Assembly: GCA_001584585.1 (NCBI GenBank) | Contig: LSYV01000040.1 | Location: forward strand, 724,661 to 788,660 | DNA: 64,000 nucleotides | Origin: Gonium pectorale | Taxonomy: Eukaryota; Chlorophyta; Chlorophyceae; Chlamydomonadales; Volvocaceae | Direction of reading: 5' to 3' | Shown here: positions 22,875 to 34,500 of the stretch, in pieces | How the letters are laid out: each line of letters opens with the position of its first letter | How positions within the stretch are numbered: the stretch's first letter is position 1 | Made by a program: the position numbers and the translations under genes | Notes under the pieces: model-generated | Seen by the model: the letters and a program-made list of their open reading frames with translations, nothing else | The model's database searches: none | What the model was told of the DNA's origin: nothing

Positions 22875-25800
22875 CTAGAATTGGGCCCCAAGGATGCTGC
22901 CGCTGCCTAACATTGACCATTCTCCCTCAAGGTTGCACTTGGGCCCCTGCGGATTGTGCAGATCCGACAAGCTGTACTCGTACAGGAGCCCCTCTCGGGT
23001 TGCCACCATGATGCCCACCCGGTCGCCATCGTCTGCTCGGGCTGGGCTTCCGGCCGCCTCCCTGGCCTCAGCCGCTGGAAGCTCGGTCGCATCCCACGCT
23101 GCTGCTGCATCGCCGTGGCCACCCGCTTCGGCCCCAGCCGCCGCCGGCCCGCCGCCTGCTGGCGGGCCCGGAACGGACGCCCCTGACGCTGGCACCCCGG
23201 AGCCGTCGTCGGGCTGGGAGCCCTGCCTGAAGGCGCACGTGACAGCGCCGGTGGAGTGCGGGAGCCGGATGGTGGCGATGTTGCGCGCCGGCTCGACCTG
23301 GTGGCGGAGAAACAGCACCAGTCACGGAACACCACCCTTAGATTCGCGCATTAGTACCGTATTCGGCTGACTTTTCACAGCCGCGTGGCGGAGTGTGAAG
23401 TCGGCACGCCGCCATGTCAGCAAAGCGGCAGCTTCAAGGGCTTTCACAATTGTGGTGTGAAAACATCATATTGCAGGGCGCCGCTTCCCGTCGGGGCACG
23501 CATAGCGTCGAGGACGATAACTCGAGCAATCCTTCCCCCTTTATTGACCCGACCATCCACCAAATCACCCGCCCGGCCACCCACCAGGTCACCGACTGAG
23601 TAGCGCATAACAGCCGTCAGCAGGCCAGCAGCCCCGGACACACGGCCCGAGACGCCTGGAGGCTCGGAATCCTGCCCATCGTGAGGCGGGCGGTGCCGGA
23701 GACGGCTAAGATGTCAAGGTGTTTAAGGTGTCAAGGTGGTTAAGATGTCAAGATACATCAGCCTAGCATTCCCAAAATGTGCAGCGGCTATCGGCGATTT
23801 CGCAGGCGAGCTAGCTGTCGCCTTTAGTTCTTCTTGCACGTGTCGCACCAACCTCCAGACGGAAGACGTGGACGGTGCCGTGGCTGCTGGCTGCGAGCAG
23901 CAGCTGCGCGCTGGCGCTGGGCGGGCCGAACGCCATGGACTGGATGCTCGCTGACATGGCGCCGCGCCGGAAGCTGTGGCTCTTGGCGGCGCTGGGCATG
24001 CGGTGCACGCGGATGACGGTGCCCTTGGCCGATGCGGTGGCCAGCAACGAGCCGTCGCGGTTCCAGGCCAGAGACGTCTGCGCCCGGCGGCATATGGGAG
24101 GGTTTTCTGGGTTACATCGGGCGGAACACAGAAGGACCTTCTGTGCACTGCTTCTTTTACCTGTAAACGACGCCATAGTGGTAGCGCGATGCCGCAAGTG
24201 AGGTGCTGACTGATGATTATAGACTTTGTGAGGAACAGCACATATCACGTGTAGAGGCCACGGCATCTTGCACGAGCGCAAAAGCCGCATAGTGGTCTCA
24301 CCACCGCAGTTTGGTGCGCCTGCACCTCGCTGAGCACGTTGCCCCCTTCCTGAGCCAAGTCGTATATCCGCACAGTCCCCTGCAGCAACGCGTGCGGCAT
24401 GGAAGGCCAAGGGATGTGGTGAGCCCAGCCACGAGGACAGATAGCATGCAGTACGCAGACACGCAGTATGCCTTACGACAAACAGTATGCCTTACGATCA
24501 CGCAGAGGACCTGGCGGCACGGACTCCATAGGAACTAATAGTTCTCAGGGCCGACAAGGCTGACAAACGCAGGGCCGCATTGCCTCGCTTACGGTGGCCG
24601 AGGAGGAAGGCAGCGCGAGCAGGTTTGGCTCCTGGCAGCACGTGAGTGCACAGCAGCCCTGTACGGCGTACGGCAGACGGGAAAAGGCGGGAGTGATGGA
24701 TTGCAGCGTGCACTTGACGGTTGGACGATACAGGTGTGCCGGGGCGGTTAGCAGCGCTCTTGTGTAAGCCTCGCCTCGCGGCTCTGTTTCTGTGCTTGGA
24801 TTCCGGCGATGCGTTCGACGTCACCTGCGACGAGTCTTAGCCCTTGTAGTGTAACCCCATATTCAAGCACTGTCACTTGAGGAAAGGACAGACCGATTCG
24901 CCACCTGCATCGCCTGCATCACCTGCTGGCTCTCTTCCGTCTCAATTACTCGCAGGCACGCCAGGTTCTGCATCGAGTACACGTGCACGTGCCGCGCAGT
25001 GACCACCACCAGCCTGCAGGCCCAGCACGGGGCGGGCCCCACGGCTGTCACATCAGAAGAAAGGCAGCAGCTGGCCACCGTGGATCTTCCTTCGGCGCAC
25101 AGCCGTCACCGCTAGCTGCGCCGCTGCCTGACTACCATGCGGGCAAACAGGATGGCTTACGCCCTACGACAGATAAGGGGTGCCCGTGTCGCAAAGCAAG
25201 CAAGGCATGTATCCACACGCTTTTGATGCGACGGGCTCGCAGCGCGCACCCGCTGACCGGTGATGCGCCAAGTCGGATATCGCAGCAATGGCCTCACGGG
25301 AAGCACACCGCCACGCATCGCGTGTATGCATATTTGCACGTCGGCAGTTCCGGCGCACCTCTGGCGGTTCATCCGCACGGCTAGCACGGACGTAGGGTAT
25401 GTGAGTTCCTGAATGACGCGGCTGGCGCTGGTGTTGAGCACCGTCAGCTTGCGGGGCGTCAGCGCGGGCTGCTCTCCTGAGGGACGCGTGTGGGATGCGT
25501 TGGATGAAGAAAGCGCCCGGAATGAAGGCGGGTTGCGGAAGAGAAAGGATGGGAGGAGCCTTTGCAAAGTTGTGTATCGAGGGGACAGTCGTACATGACC
25601 AGCGTAAGCAGGGCTGGCGTTACAGCCTGCGGGGTGGGCAGCCGCAATGCCTACCGGTATGAGAAGGGCTACATAGGTGGGGCCGGGCATGGATGATATA
25701 AGGGAACCACTGTTTGAATCTGATTAGTAGCACGAGACCTTTTGACACCATGCAGAGCACACAGACTTCATCGCACCTGCCCCCACGAAGCCGAGCAGAC

Positions 25801-26481
25801 TGGTGCAGAAAAGCATCTCCACGATGCTGCAAGCGGCGCGGCAAGCAGAGAGAGATGATGAGGCGGGGCACAGCGGACTCTCCACGCGCACGTAAAGGAG
25901 CAACATGGCGCCTGGCTCATGAAGGCGTGCGGCCACTGAGATCGCACTGCCCTACACATACAGTCCGGCCCGACAAAGCCCGTTCCCCGCCGTGCAGCTG
26001 TATGAGCTGAGCAGGGCCCGCCCCGCGCATACACCCGCTCTAGCCCCGTCCTATGGCGGTGGCGACCGTGCGCCATTCTCAGAGTGTTCACTCGCTAGAG
26101 GCAGCAAGGACATGGCGATGGCCTGCCAAGGTTCCGGGGTGCATGAAGTACTGCAAATAGTCAGCAGTCAGGGTCCACAGTGGCAAACACCCACCGTAAT
26201 TCACCGAGTGCCCGTTCTCAGCGGCAGCCTGAGTCCCCCAGACGCCAGGCGCATCACACCCTCACTCCCGCTACCTTGACATGCGGCGCGCCCTGGCCCA
26301 TTGCGCCCTGGTTCGTGCGTACCCACCTGATGGCCCCGATGGCGTGTCGGTAACACAACTTGTGCGTGTCCACGTTATACACATGTACGCCTTGCTGGCT
26401 CCCGATGGCCACGCACGTGAAGTCTTGGTTAAACGTTACGTAAAGGATACCGCTTTTGCTGCAGCCCTCCAGCTCCGCCAT
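22875..26481 (-). CDS. ATG18: ATG18/WIPI-family PROPPIN, autophagy WD-repeat protein
   Basis: Predicted 400-residue seven-bladed beta-propeller that binds PI3P/PI(3,5)P2 on autophagic and endosomal membranes. Minus-strand exons: 26481-26327, 25826-25777, 25473-25359, 25013-24923, 24658-24593, 24379-24302, 24077-23853, 23297-22875, all in phase. Motifs in order: SGILYVTFNQDFTCVAIGS, GVHVYNVD, VEMLFCTSLLGFVGAG, LTPRKLTVLNT, VLAVRMNRQRLVVV, GTVRIYDLAQEGG, SLAWNRDGSLLATASAKGT, VIRVHRMPSAAKSHSFRRG. FRRG is the phosphoinositide-binding motif of the family. The last exon carries RNIATIRLPHS and GLLYEYSL, with an Ala/Gly-rich insertion of about 50 residues (PAGGGPAAAGAEAGG) between propeller strands. 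Introns 1 and 2 are the longest (about 500 and 300 bases). The paralogue (ATG18 versus another PROPPIN) is not resolved. Confidence 0.93.
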
Positions 26482-27123
26482 GGCCTAGCGGTATGCGCCT
26501 TGTTTCCTGAAGCGTCGGGAGCTTTAGGCGCATAGGATATCATTAACAGCACCGTGCATTGTCATCAACAGGTTGTTTTTGCTTGAAGCCCCAGTTCGTT
26601 GGAAACTACCTTTCGAGCAAAAGGCGACCAAAACTATGAAATCGACTGGCATAACTGGTCGCGCAGGTGCTCTTGGGCAAGCCGCTTGTTTCCGTCGCGG
26701 AACCGGAAAACAGTCAACCGCTAACCACATCTCCAGTCTGCCGATGTGCCGAAGTGCCGATGTGCCGAATCCCGGAAACAGAGGTCGGTACGGCCGTATA
26801 TTTGGGTGCTGGTCCAACCCGCCCCTCCGAATTTTAGCAACCGGCACCCGGGGGGTCTGGGTGGTGTCAACCTAGCCGGGGGTCCGGGGACGGGAGCCCC
26901 AGGAAAAAGGGGTGGGGCACCTCATACGGACCTGATTGCAGGGCGTCGCAGCCTGCCGACAGATGCATTCGGCCATTGAGGAAATGGCCTCCGAGAAAGA
27001 CGTTTTCCTTAAGGATGCCCATGCCTGAACATTGTAAAGGAATATCATGATGTATGTATCCTCTGTGCGCGGAGCCGGGTGCAAGACCGTCATGCGTCAC
27101 AACTTTACCATATAACGGGGGCA

Positions 27124-27140
27124 CGGGGGCGGAGCCCCCG
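27124..27140. repeat. GC-rich hairpin
   Basis: Perfect 7-base arms CGGGGGC / GCCCCCG around GGA. A similar but imperfect block lies near 26870-26905. Short GC palindromes of this kind are common in volvocalean genomes; no function is claimed. Confidence 0.6.
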
Positions 27141-29791
27141 GAAACATTGATAACAATGGCCTAGTGGTGTGTGGAAGGGCGTCCACATCCGCACACGGGC
27201 CGTGCACAACAAGGAGGGCCGGCACCCTGCAGGTACAACGTTGGGAACGGTTGCCTGGGGGCAAGCTTAGCACCCTGAGGCCTGAAGCGTCGTCCATCTC
27301 GTCAGGTTGCCCAACAGGGCTGTAGGGCTGGGCAAGAGGTGCAGTGCATGGACAGGCGCACAAGTGCGGGGTCACCGAGCGGGGGGCAGGGGACGTCCGC
27401 CTGAATCCCTCGCATGCCGATTTGTCCCGCTGCCTGCCCCATGGCAGGGCTGGTGCTAGAAGAAGGATATGGAGGGCTTGGGAACACTAGGGCCCTGATG
27501 AGCTGCAGCGGTACGGTAAGCGACGATGCGGCAGCCGGGTGCGGCAGCGACAGCGCTGGCCGGGGCATGGCGTGGTTGTTAGAGCCCATTTGCGGCTGTC
27601 ATTTTTCCTGTGGAAAGGTTACAGGCGGAGAGGCGAGAAAGGGCACAGACATCGGGAGGGACAGAAAGCCCTCCCGATGCATCTTCACGCCGATGACCAA
27701 CCACACCCGCCTCATTCGTTGCGGCGGCGATGTGGTACCATACGCCTTCGGCGTGGGAAGCTGCTGTCGCACTTCAGCGCCCTGCGGATTCTCTATTGCG
27801 CGCTGTTGTCGCATGTCCCTGCTGCCGGCCGCCAGAGCACCGCCAAACGCCGACATGCCACCCAAAAAAATCCCAGCTGTACCCCTTGTGCGTCCATCGG
27901 CCGCCTCGAACCCCCATCATTGCCTTGCAAATCCTGCATGGTTGGCGGTAGAACGGCCGGAGGCGGGAGACAGCACAAGATATAAGGCCTCCTTACATGT
28001 GGAAAGGGACCCGGACCTGCGCAGCACATTTCCAGAGGCAACGCCGCATGAGCACGCACTGCCCTCATGACAGCTCACAGGTCCGCGGCCGCTGCCCGTC
28101 GCCATCCCAGCTGCCAGCCCAGCTGCCAGCCTTCCGCCAACTTAGATACCCATGTAATTGTCATGACGGGATGCGTGCGTGCTCTATCTAAGACCAGGGG
28201 CTATCCCTTGCCTCCCCAGCTGAGAAGAAAGAGAAACCTGCACAGAAAGAGGGAGCCCGCCTGAGAACACGCGTGAAAGCCGGGTTTGATGCTGCTGTGC
28301 CCCTGAGTTCACACGCGCGAAAGGTAGTGACACTAATGGCCGTGGCATATGACAACGCCGGCCGTGACGCCGGCCCTACAAGTGCTGCGCCTACTGCAGC
28401 ATCCAGTACTCATCAGTGCCCAAAGGGGACCTCAACAGCTGAGTGCGCATCGCCCTAGTGGCAAAGACGCATAACCACACACATCGTCTGCGTATGCGTT
28501 TTCCTTTTCAACACATCGTCTGCCCATGGGCCCGCGAGGCAAACCTGATATCAACGCCAGTCTACCCGCCGCGGCAAGCCCACCTAGGAACTTACGCCTG
28601 GATCCTGGGCATCCGTGACATAGTGCCCCGGAACGTGAAAGGCCACGACCGGCGCAAATCGGGCTGCCAGCGGGAGCGCCAGGTGCAGCAAGGCGAACAA
28701 CGGTGATGCTACAATGGCTTCGTACGGGAATAGCTGCCCCGTACGGTGATAGAAGCCGGGCTGCAGCGCATCGCCGTGCATCTCCGCCGTATGCGCGGGA
28801 TTCACATGATTGTTGGTGACACCAAACCCCCTTGCTCGAAATGCTCGCCACACCACGGGTCTAAGATTCCAACACAATTTTCGAAAGCCACACGCGGTAT
28901 TAACGGCTCAACTTCCGCTACCTCCGTGGGGACGCACTGCCCACCAGCGGCAGAGCCGCCAACGGCACGGTTGGCTAGAAAGCTGAGCCGGCGTGCGCAA
29001 TAAGTGATAACGCGATGAGTGACAACGCGATGGGCTACTCTCACGCAGCGGAAGCTGGTGGAGCAGCGTGTGCCTTCAGGGCACGCAGGGTCCGAGACGC
29101 GACAGACTACGACTCTTAACTTACAATGGGTCTTAAGCAGGCAAGCTGTAATGCCAGTGGCAACTCCAAAAGGCACCGCTCGTGATGAGCTACGAAATTC
29201 AGCGTAAGCGCGCCAAGACGCCTGGTGGCGCTTGGCCACGGCGCTTGGCCCTCGGCAAGTGCCGTACAAACAAGGCCCTTGCCTGCAATCATGATCCGCT
29301 TCCGAAACTGCTAACCGTACATCGGGAAGCCGGTGCTAAGTCCAAATACACACAAGACACGCACTACCTGCAGCTACCAGGTGCACCTAGCGACTCATCC
29401 TCATGTCCGGGAATGCCATGACATGAGTCAGTCCGCACAGCGACAACTCGCACCAGAAAACAGGGGCATGCTCGATAGGCATGCCGCACAACACGCGTTC
29501 TGCACATCACACGCTATGGCGTGACATAACGCAGCTAGCCGGCAGCTGGCTCGTAAGCTGGCGATGGGTACAAGGATTGCACGCAGTACACGCGCGTACC
29601 CAACCCGGCCATCAGTTCGTGCCCAACACCGCCTTCCTTTGACTCCAAGAACATTGTAAACCACTTTAGCTAACTTGTACAACGCCCTTTTGCTAGGCCA
29701 GGCCCATCCAGACCACAACGTTGGGCAGCACGTCCGGTCTGCGGTCTCCGGTGCGTCCCGCGGCGGGGACCGCCATCCAGCCCTCAACGAG

Positions 29792-29846
29792 TGCTGTGGG
29801 TGATGAGTGGTTGGACCCTGATGCTGTGGGTGATGAGTGGTTGGAC
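29792..29846. repeat. Two-copy direct repeat, 25-bp unit
   Basis: Two exact copies beginning TGCTGTGGGTGATGAGTGGT separated by five bases, in the gene-poor stretch. Confidence 0.85.
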
Positions 29847-31543
29847 ACTACCGGTAACGGGTGTTAAATCCCCGACATCGTTGGTCACGGGGTCAGGGTG
29901 GCAAGCAGCATGTTTTGTTGTGTGGTTGTGTGCGCGTCTGACGACCAGCATCTGAGATGACTTGGTCAACGAGCATCTGGGCCTCTGGGCATTCAACCAA
30001 ACGAACCCCTGGTTCGTTTCTACCTTAATAATCAGTAGTATCAAATCGGACATAATTGTTGGGATAGGCATAGGGAAATGTGGTCGGAGTGCGCACCTGG
30101 CAACTTGCTTAGTCGGGGCCAACTAGGCATCTTTGCTGCCCCCCGCAAGCATCCCGACTGCCTGACATCTGACATCCGGATGTTGCCTCTACCATACTCA
30201 ACCAGCAACACCTTGGCCAACCAAAAGTGGCATCTGACACCCGTTGGCACCCTCCACGGCACGGACGTGTCGACGTGCCGGAAGCTCTCTGAAGTTACCG
30301 TACAATACCCGGCGGTTGATAAGCAAAGATTGGAGAAAGAGGGAGCCGCCTCTCCAGACATACACCACCGAAGCGTACCGAAGCTGCGATGCTACTCATG
30401 GGAAGGTTTGACGCAAGGCGAGGCTGGCCATACCTGCCATACAAACAATCAGATGGGCCCTTTCGACGAAGGTACTAATTGACGCTGCGTACATGTCACG
30501 CCGTGTTACCGTACCAGTAGGTGCAGATATCCAAACCGCGTAAACGTTTGGCTTCGTACCAGGGTAAACGAATGCCCGGCAAGCAAGCGACGGCAAGCGG
30601 GACATGCTGCTGCCCCGCACAGGGCGCACAGGGCCGAAGGATAAGAGCCAGGTATGTCGTCTTTGACCAAATTTAAACATCCGAGCCAGGCAGTCCGCTG
30701 TGCACGGGATGCATCAGGGCAAGTTTGTCCCCCACGGCCCCCGAAGAGCAGCACGCGTGTCTTCTGTGCGTCGCCTGTCAAGCGATGCCCTATTTTAGTG
30801 CGCTGGGATATCCTGCACCGTGAGTTTTCCGTACATCTGTGGTGAAGGAGTTCCAGGGAAGCGGAAATGGCGGTGGCGCTTCTTACGATGGTGATAAACA
30901 CGTCCGGTCTCACGGGCACGCCAACCCGAACTTATGCGATTGCGACTTACAATAAAAACGGTCACAGACGAAGAGTTCTTTTCGACTGAACTGTACCGTA
31001 TCTACGTTCAAGTATAATACCCTTGATCAGCTGCATTAGGAAGTGTTCGATTCCTTGGTTATACTGCACGCTCCGTGCAAATGGCGACCACGACCTGTGA
31101 GGTACGGTACGGACTTGGCGCTGCTGCCCAGGATCGGTCAGTATTTTTTTCGTGTCATATTGGAAGCGCGCGGTCACCGAACTGCGTAACAAAAACGCAG
31201 TACCTGATTCAGTTTTTGCGAAAGGTCGTCCTACCCTCGCACTACGTTTCTGCGATTGTAGCTATAATCAACACCTAACAGCCTCGCTTAATCCTCACTG
31301 CTCAACATAGCCAGACATCAAGTATCAATAGTATGAAAGAACTAAGAATATTTATTTGGTTATTGTTTACGGTATAGGACTCATACGCTGAGGCTTGAGG
31401 GCCTCAGTGGGGCGGCCTCGTTCGGGCGCGCAGCCACGCGCTTGCTTTCGGAGACAGTGTTGCCAAAAATGCAATCATAGAGCGAGTGCTGCTCGGCAGG
31501 CCTTTGACCGGGGCGTCCGGAGTGCCGGGCTTCGTCTCGCGCG

Positions 31544-34500
31544 ATGGGCCGCTCCCGGTCGCTGTCTATGAGCGACCAGACAAGTGATATCGGTAGCGCT
31601 GCAAGCAGCACGGCGGACAGGTGGGCGCTGACACGGTGCCACGGCGGGTCGCAATTTCCCGCGAGTTTTGGGGTCAACGGCACGGGAGTCCAATACGTTG
31701 CCGTTATGCGAGCTGGACAAACCGTCTACGGCGGACCGCGCAGGGCGGACCGGATACAGAAGGCTGCCATCGACGCTGACGAGCGGGGAGACGAGGATGT
31801 GGCGACCACCACGCAGGTGTGGATCTGAGGAGCCCGGGTTACAGCTCTCAAGGGTGGGGCGGAGTGGGGCCTTGCGGTGATTGGGTCCCACACACGCAGC
31901 CGTTGCAGCCAGGGGGCTGAGTGCCCCATGGACGCATAGTGTTTCATTTGGGTGCTGCTTGCTACTCTTCATAGAGTCGTACAGCTAGCTCTCTCGGGTC
32001 TGCATGATGGAGCCCGTAGGTCCAACCATCCGGCGTGGGTCGCAGCCACTTTATCCTTCCAAAAGGACTCTGGGTAGTGGGTACCTGAAGCTGAATGGAC
32101 TCTACCCGCAGGCCGTTGCGTTACCTGGTTCACTGGACTGGGGGAGACGCTTTCGGCGGGTCCTGCCTCCGTATGCTGCTGTCGTCTGTTGCTGGGTTGC
32201 CTGATGGCGAGGGACAAGAGGATGGCATGCTGCACCACGCTTGGTGCCAATATGAACGGACGATTTCCCTGGCAGGCTGTCGAGGTCGCTGTCTTTGGAG
32301 TCCTCTACACGCTGTCGAAGGTGAGAACTAAGCACTGAAAAGGAAATGACCGACACAGCTAGATAGGGCGTTGCACCGTGGTAGACTCCAGGTGCCCAGT
32401 GGTGTTCAAGCGTGTTCCCACGTGTCATGTCCCATGTATTTGCCGCGCCCTGGCCTCTCTGGCGTGGGCGGCGGGAAGGGATGACAATGGTTAGCATCAC
32501 TGCCTAATTGCCGGCCGTCGTTCTGAGTCGCTGCACTGCCCCAGCGTCGGGGGTACTGTAACGAAGACTGTCTGTCTGAACACGTACCCTTTCTCACGGA
32601 CCTTGCTGACGACGGACCGCACGCCGCGTCACGACTGCTGGCGTGACCCTCGCAGGAGAAAGTGGATGGCTCTAAGTTGGTGGCGTCCCTAAAGATGGCC
32701 CTTGACTTTCTACAGCAACTTGTCGTACTCTTGTCGCCTGCGTACGGCTGGTATCCGTGGGCGGAGGCCTGGACACCACGCCTGAGATGGTAAGTTCGCA
32801 AGCGTCCGCAGTAGGTTGTGGTGCTAGTCCAGGTAGCTTGGGGGTGGGTGGATGCACACATGAATAAAGCGATATCATGTGGGCGGATGGCCCCTGTGGG
32901 ACGTAATGAGGATGCACCCAGTGAGGACATGAGTTTTGCCCGCATTACGAGCCGACCTTTCCTTTGATCTCACGGGCCATGTATCTCACTAGCGCGGTGC
33001 GGAGCGTTGGCAAGTGCAAATGACCTCCGTCCATGGTCTCCCACCGCAGGATCTGGGACGGCATCTCGTACCTGGACTTCCGCACGAAGTTTTCATCGGT
33101 GGTGAGCACCCACCGTAATTCGGTGTTGCGGCCGTCGGCGGGGATTGAAGAAAGCATTTCTCTTTGTTGCTGCATTCCCCTTTCTTCGAAGGCGCCAAGT
33201 CGCTGCAAGGCTTATCATCCTCGTGTACCGCATACGGCAGCAACCTAACGAAAGCACCTGTGCCCTCGCTTCCACACACAGGATTACACCATGTTTTCAG
33301 GTGCGTGCATACGTGCCTGTAAATGTGGCCGTGCACGGCGCACCTGTTGGACCTGAAGCCTGGGAGGTGGCCAATGCTGCCGCCCGTGCTGGCTTGCCCC
33401 CCTAACGCGTTTACGTTTACGTTTCCCGTTCCGTATTACCCCGCGCGCGGGGTAATACGCGCTTGTACCACAGACTGGGCCGCGGTGATACCGCCAGGGT
33501 CAGATGGTTGCAGCCGTGCGGCTGCGCGTCCTGTGCGTGCATGCATGGCATGGAGCGAACGAGCCGCAAGCCTTGGCAGAAAGTCTAGGTCTCGGGTTGC
33601 GCCGGGGTTTTCACGATGCTTACGCTATGTGCCAAACGTTCAAGATGCGGGCTGTGCTCCGCAGGATTCGTGTATTCCATCGGTGCGCTGCTCGTGGGCA
33701 GCTTGGGCCTATGTGCCTATGTGGGCTATTGCTTCAAACGGCAGAAGGTGAACCGGGTTGGGTTGGTAGGTGGTGAGTGCAGTTGCCTGGCCACTGAGTG
33801 CATTGGGCATGTAAGCAGCGCGGCTTCTGTCATACCAGTCAGGCGATCATACGAGCATGAACAAACGCTGAATGATGGTAGGGAGCAGGTTGCATGACTG
33901 CCGTTCAGGAAGGCTTCCACGCATCTTGCGGACAGCCAGTTTACGAACTCGATTTCACTAACCTTGCCTTTCCTGACCATTGCCCAATGCAACTAACCGT
34001 GATTCCCCCGACTGTCGTCACTCTTTGGCCCGGTGTCGCGCGTCCGTGACCACGGCATCCTCCTCTTTAGTTCGCATACGTCTGGTGAGTGCTCTTCCTT
34101 ACTGCGCGGCATTGGCCTGCAACCCACGTTGCTTCTGCCCTTGGCGTTTCATAGTTTAGCAACCCATCCAGCTTTGCGCGACTCCGCAACGGGCGGCGGT
34201 CGCTGCTGTCACTGCGGAAAGCAGGTGGAAGGCTGCCAACCACCGCCATCAGCCGGCAGCGTGCTGCATCATGCAACCGCCAACCGACCGGCTCTGTGCC
34301 CTTTTATGCCGCCAGGCCCGTCTGGACGCTGCGAACCCTTGTCTCCGTCTTCTACCAGACCTTCTACGTGTCAGCGATGGGCCTATTCCTGGAGAACATA
34401 AACTGCCACTGGCTGGCTCCAACGGACAGCAAGTACAAGAGGGGCTTCATGGACAAGTACCAGGACCACCGTAAGCGACCGGGCGTTGTCATGTAAATGC

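Larger units (their letters stand above)
26482..31543. other. Gene-poor stretch of about 5 kb
   Basis: No frame showed a recognisable domain or a phase-consistent exon chain on either strand; the longest (27414-28070, 218 codons) is of mixed composition. Local structure includes a GC-rich hairpin near 27124-27140, a two-copy 25-bp direct repeat at 29792-29846, and ATG/CG-rich simple stretches. The distal part must contain the promoter of the giant gene. Old, decayed repeats are likely but none could be named. Confidence 0.45.

Noticed and set aside
27414..28070. 218-codon plus-strand frame in the gene-poor stretch
   Set aside because: No domain, irregular composition, overlapped by equally long frames on both strands.
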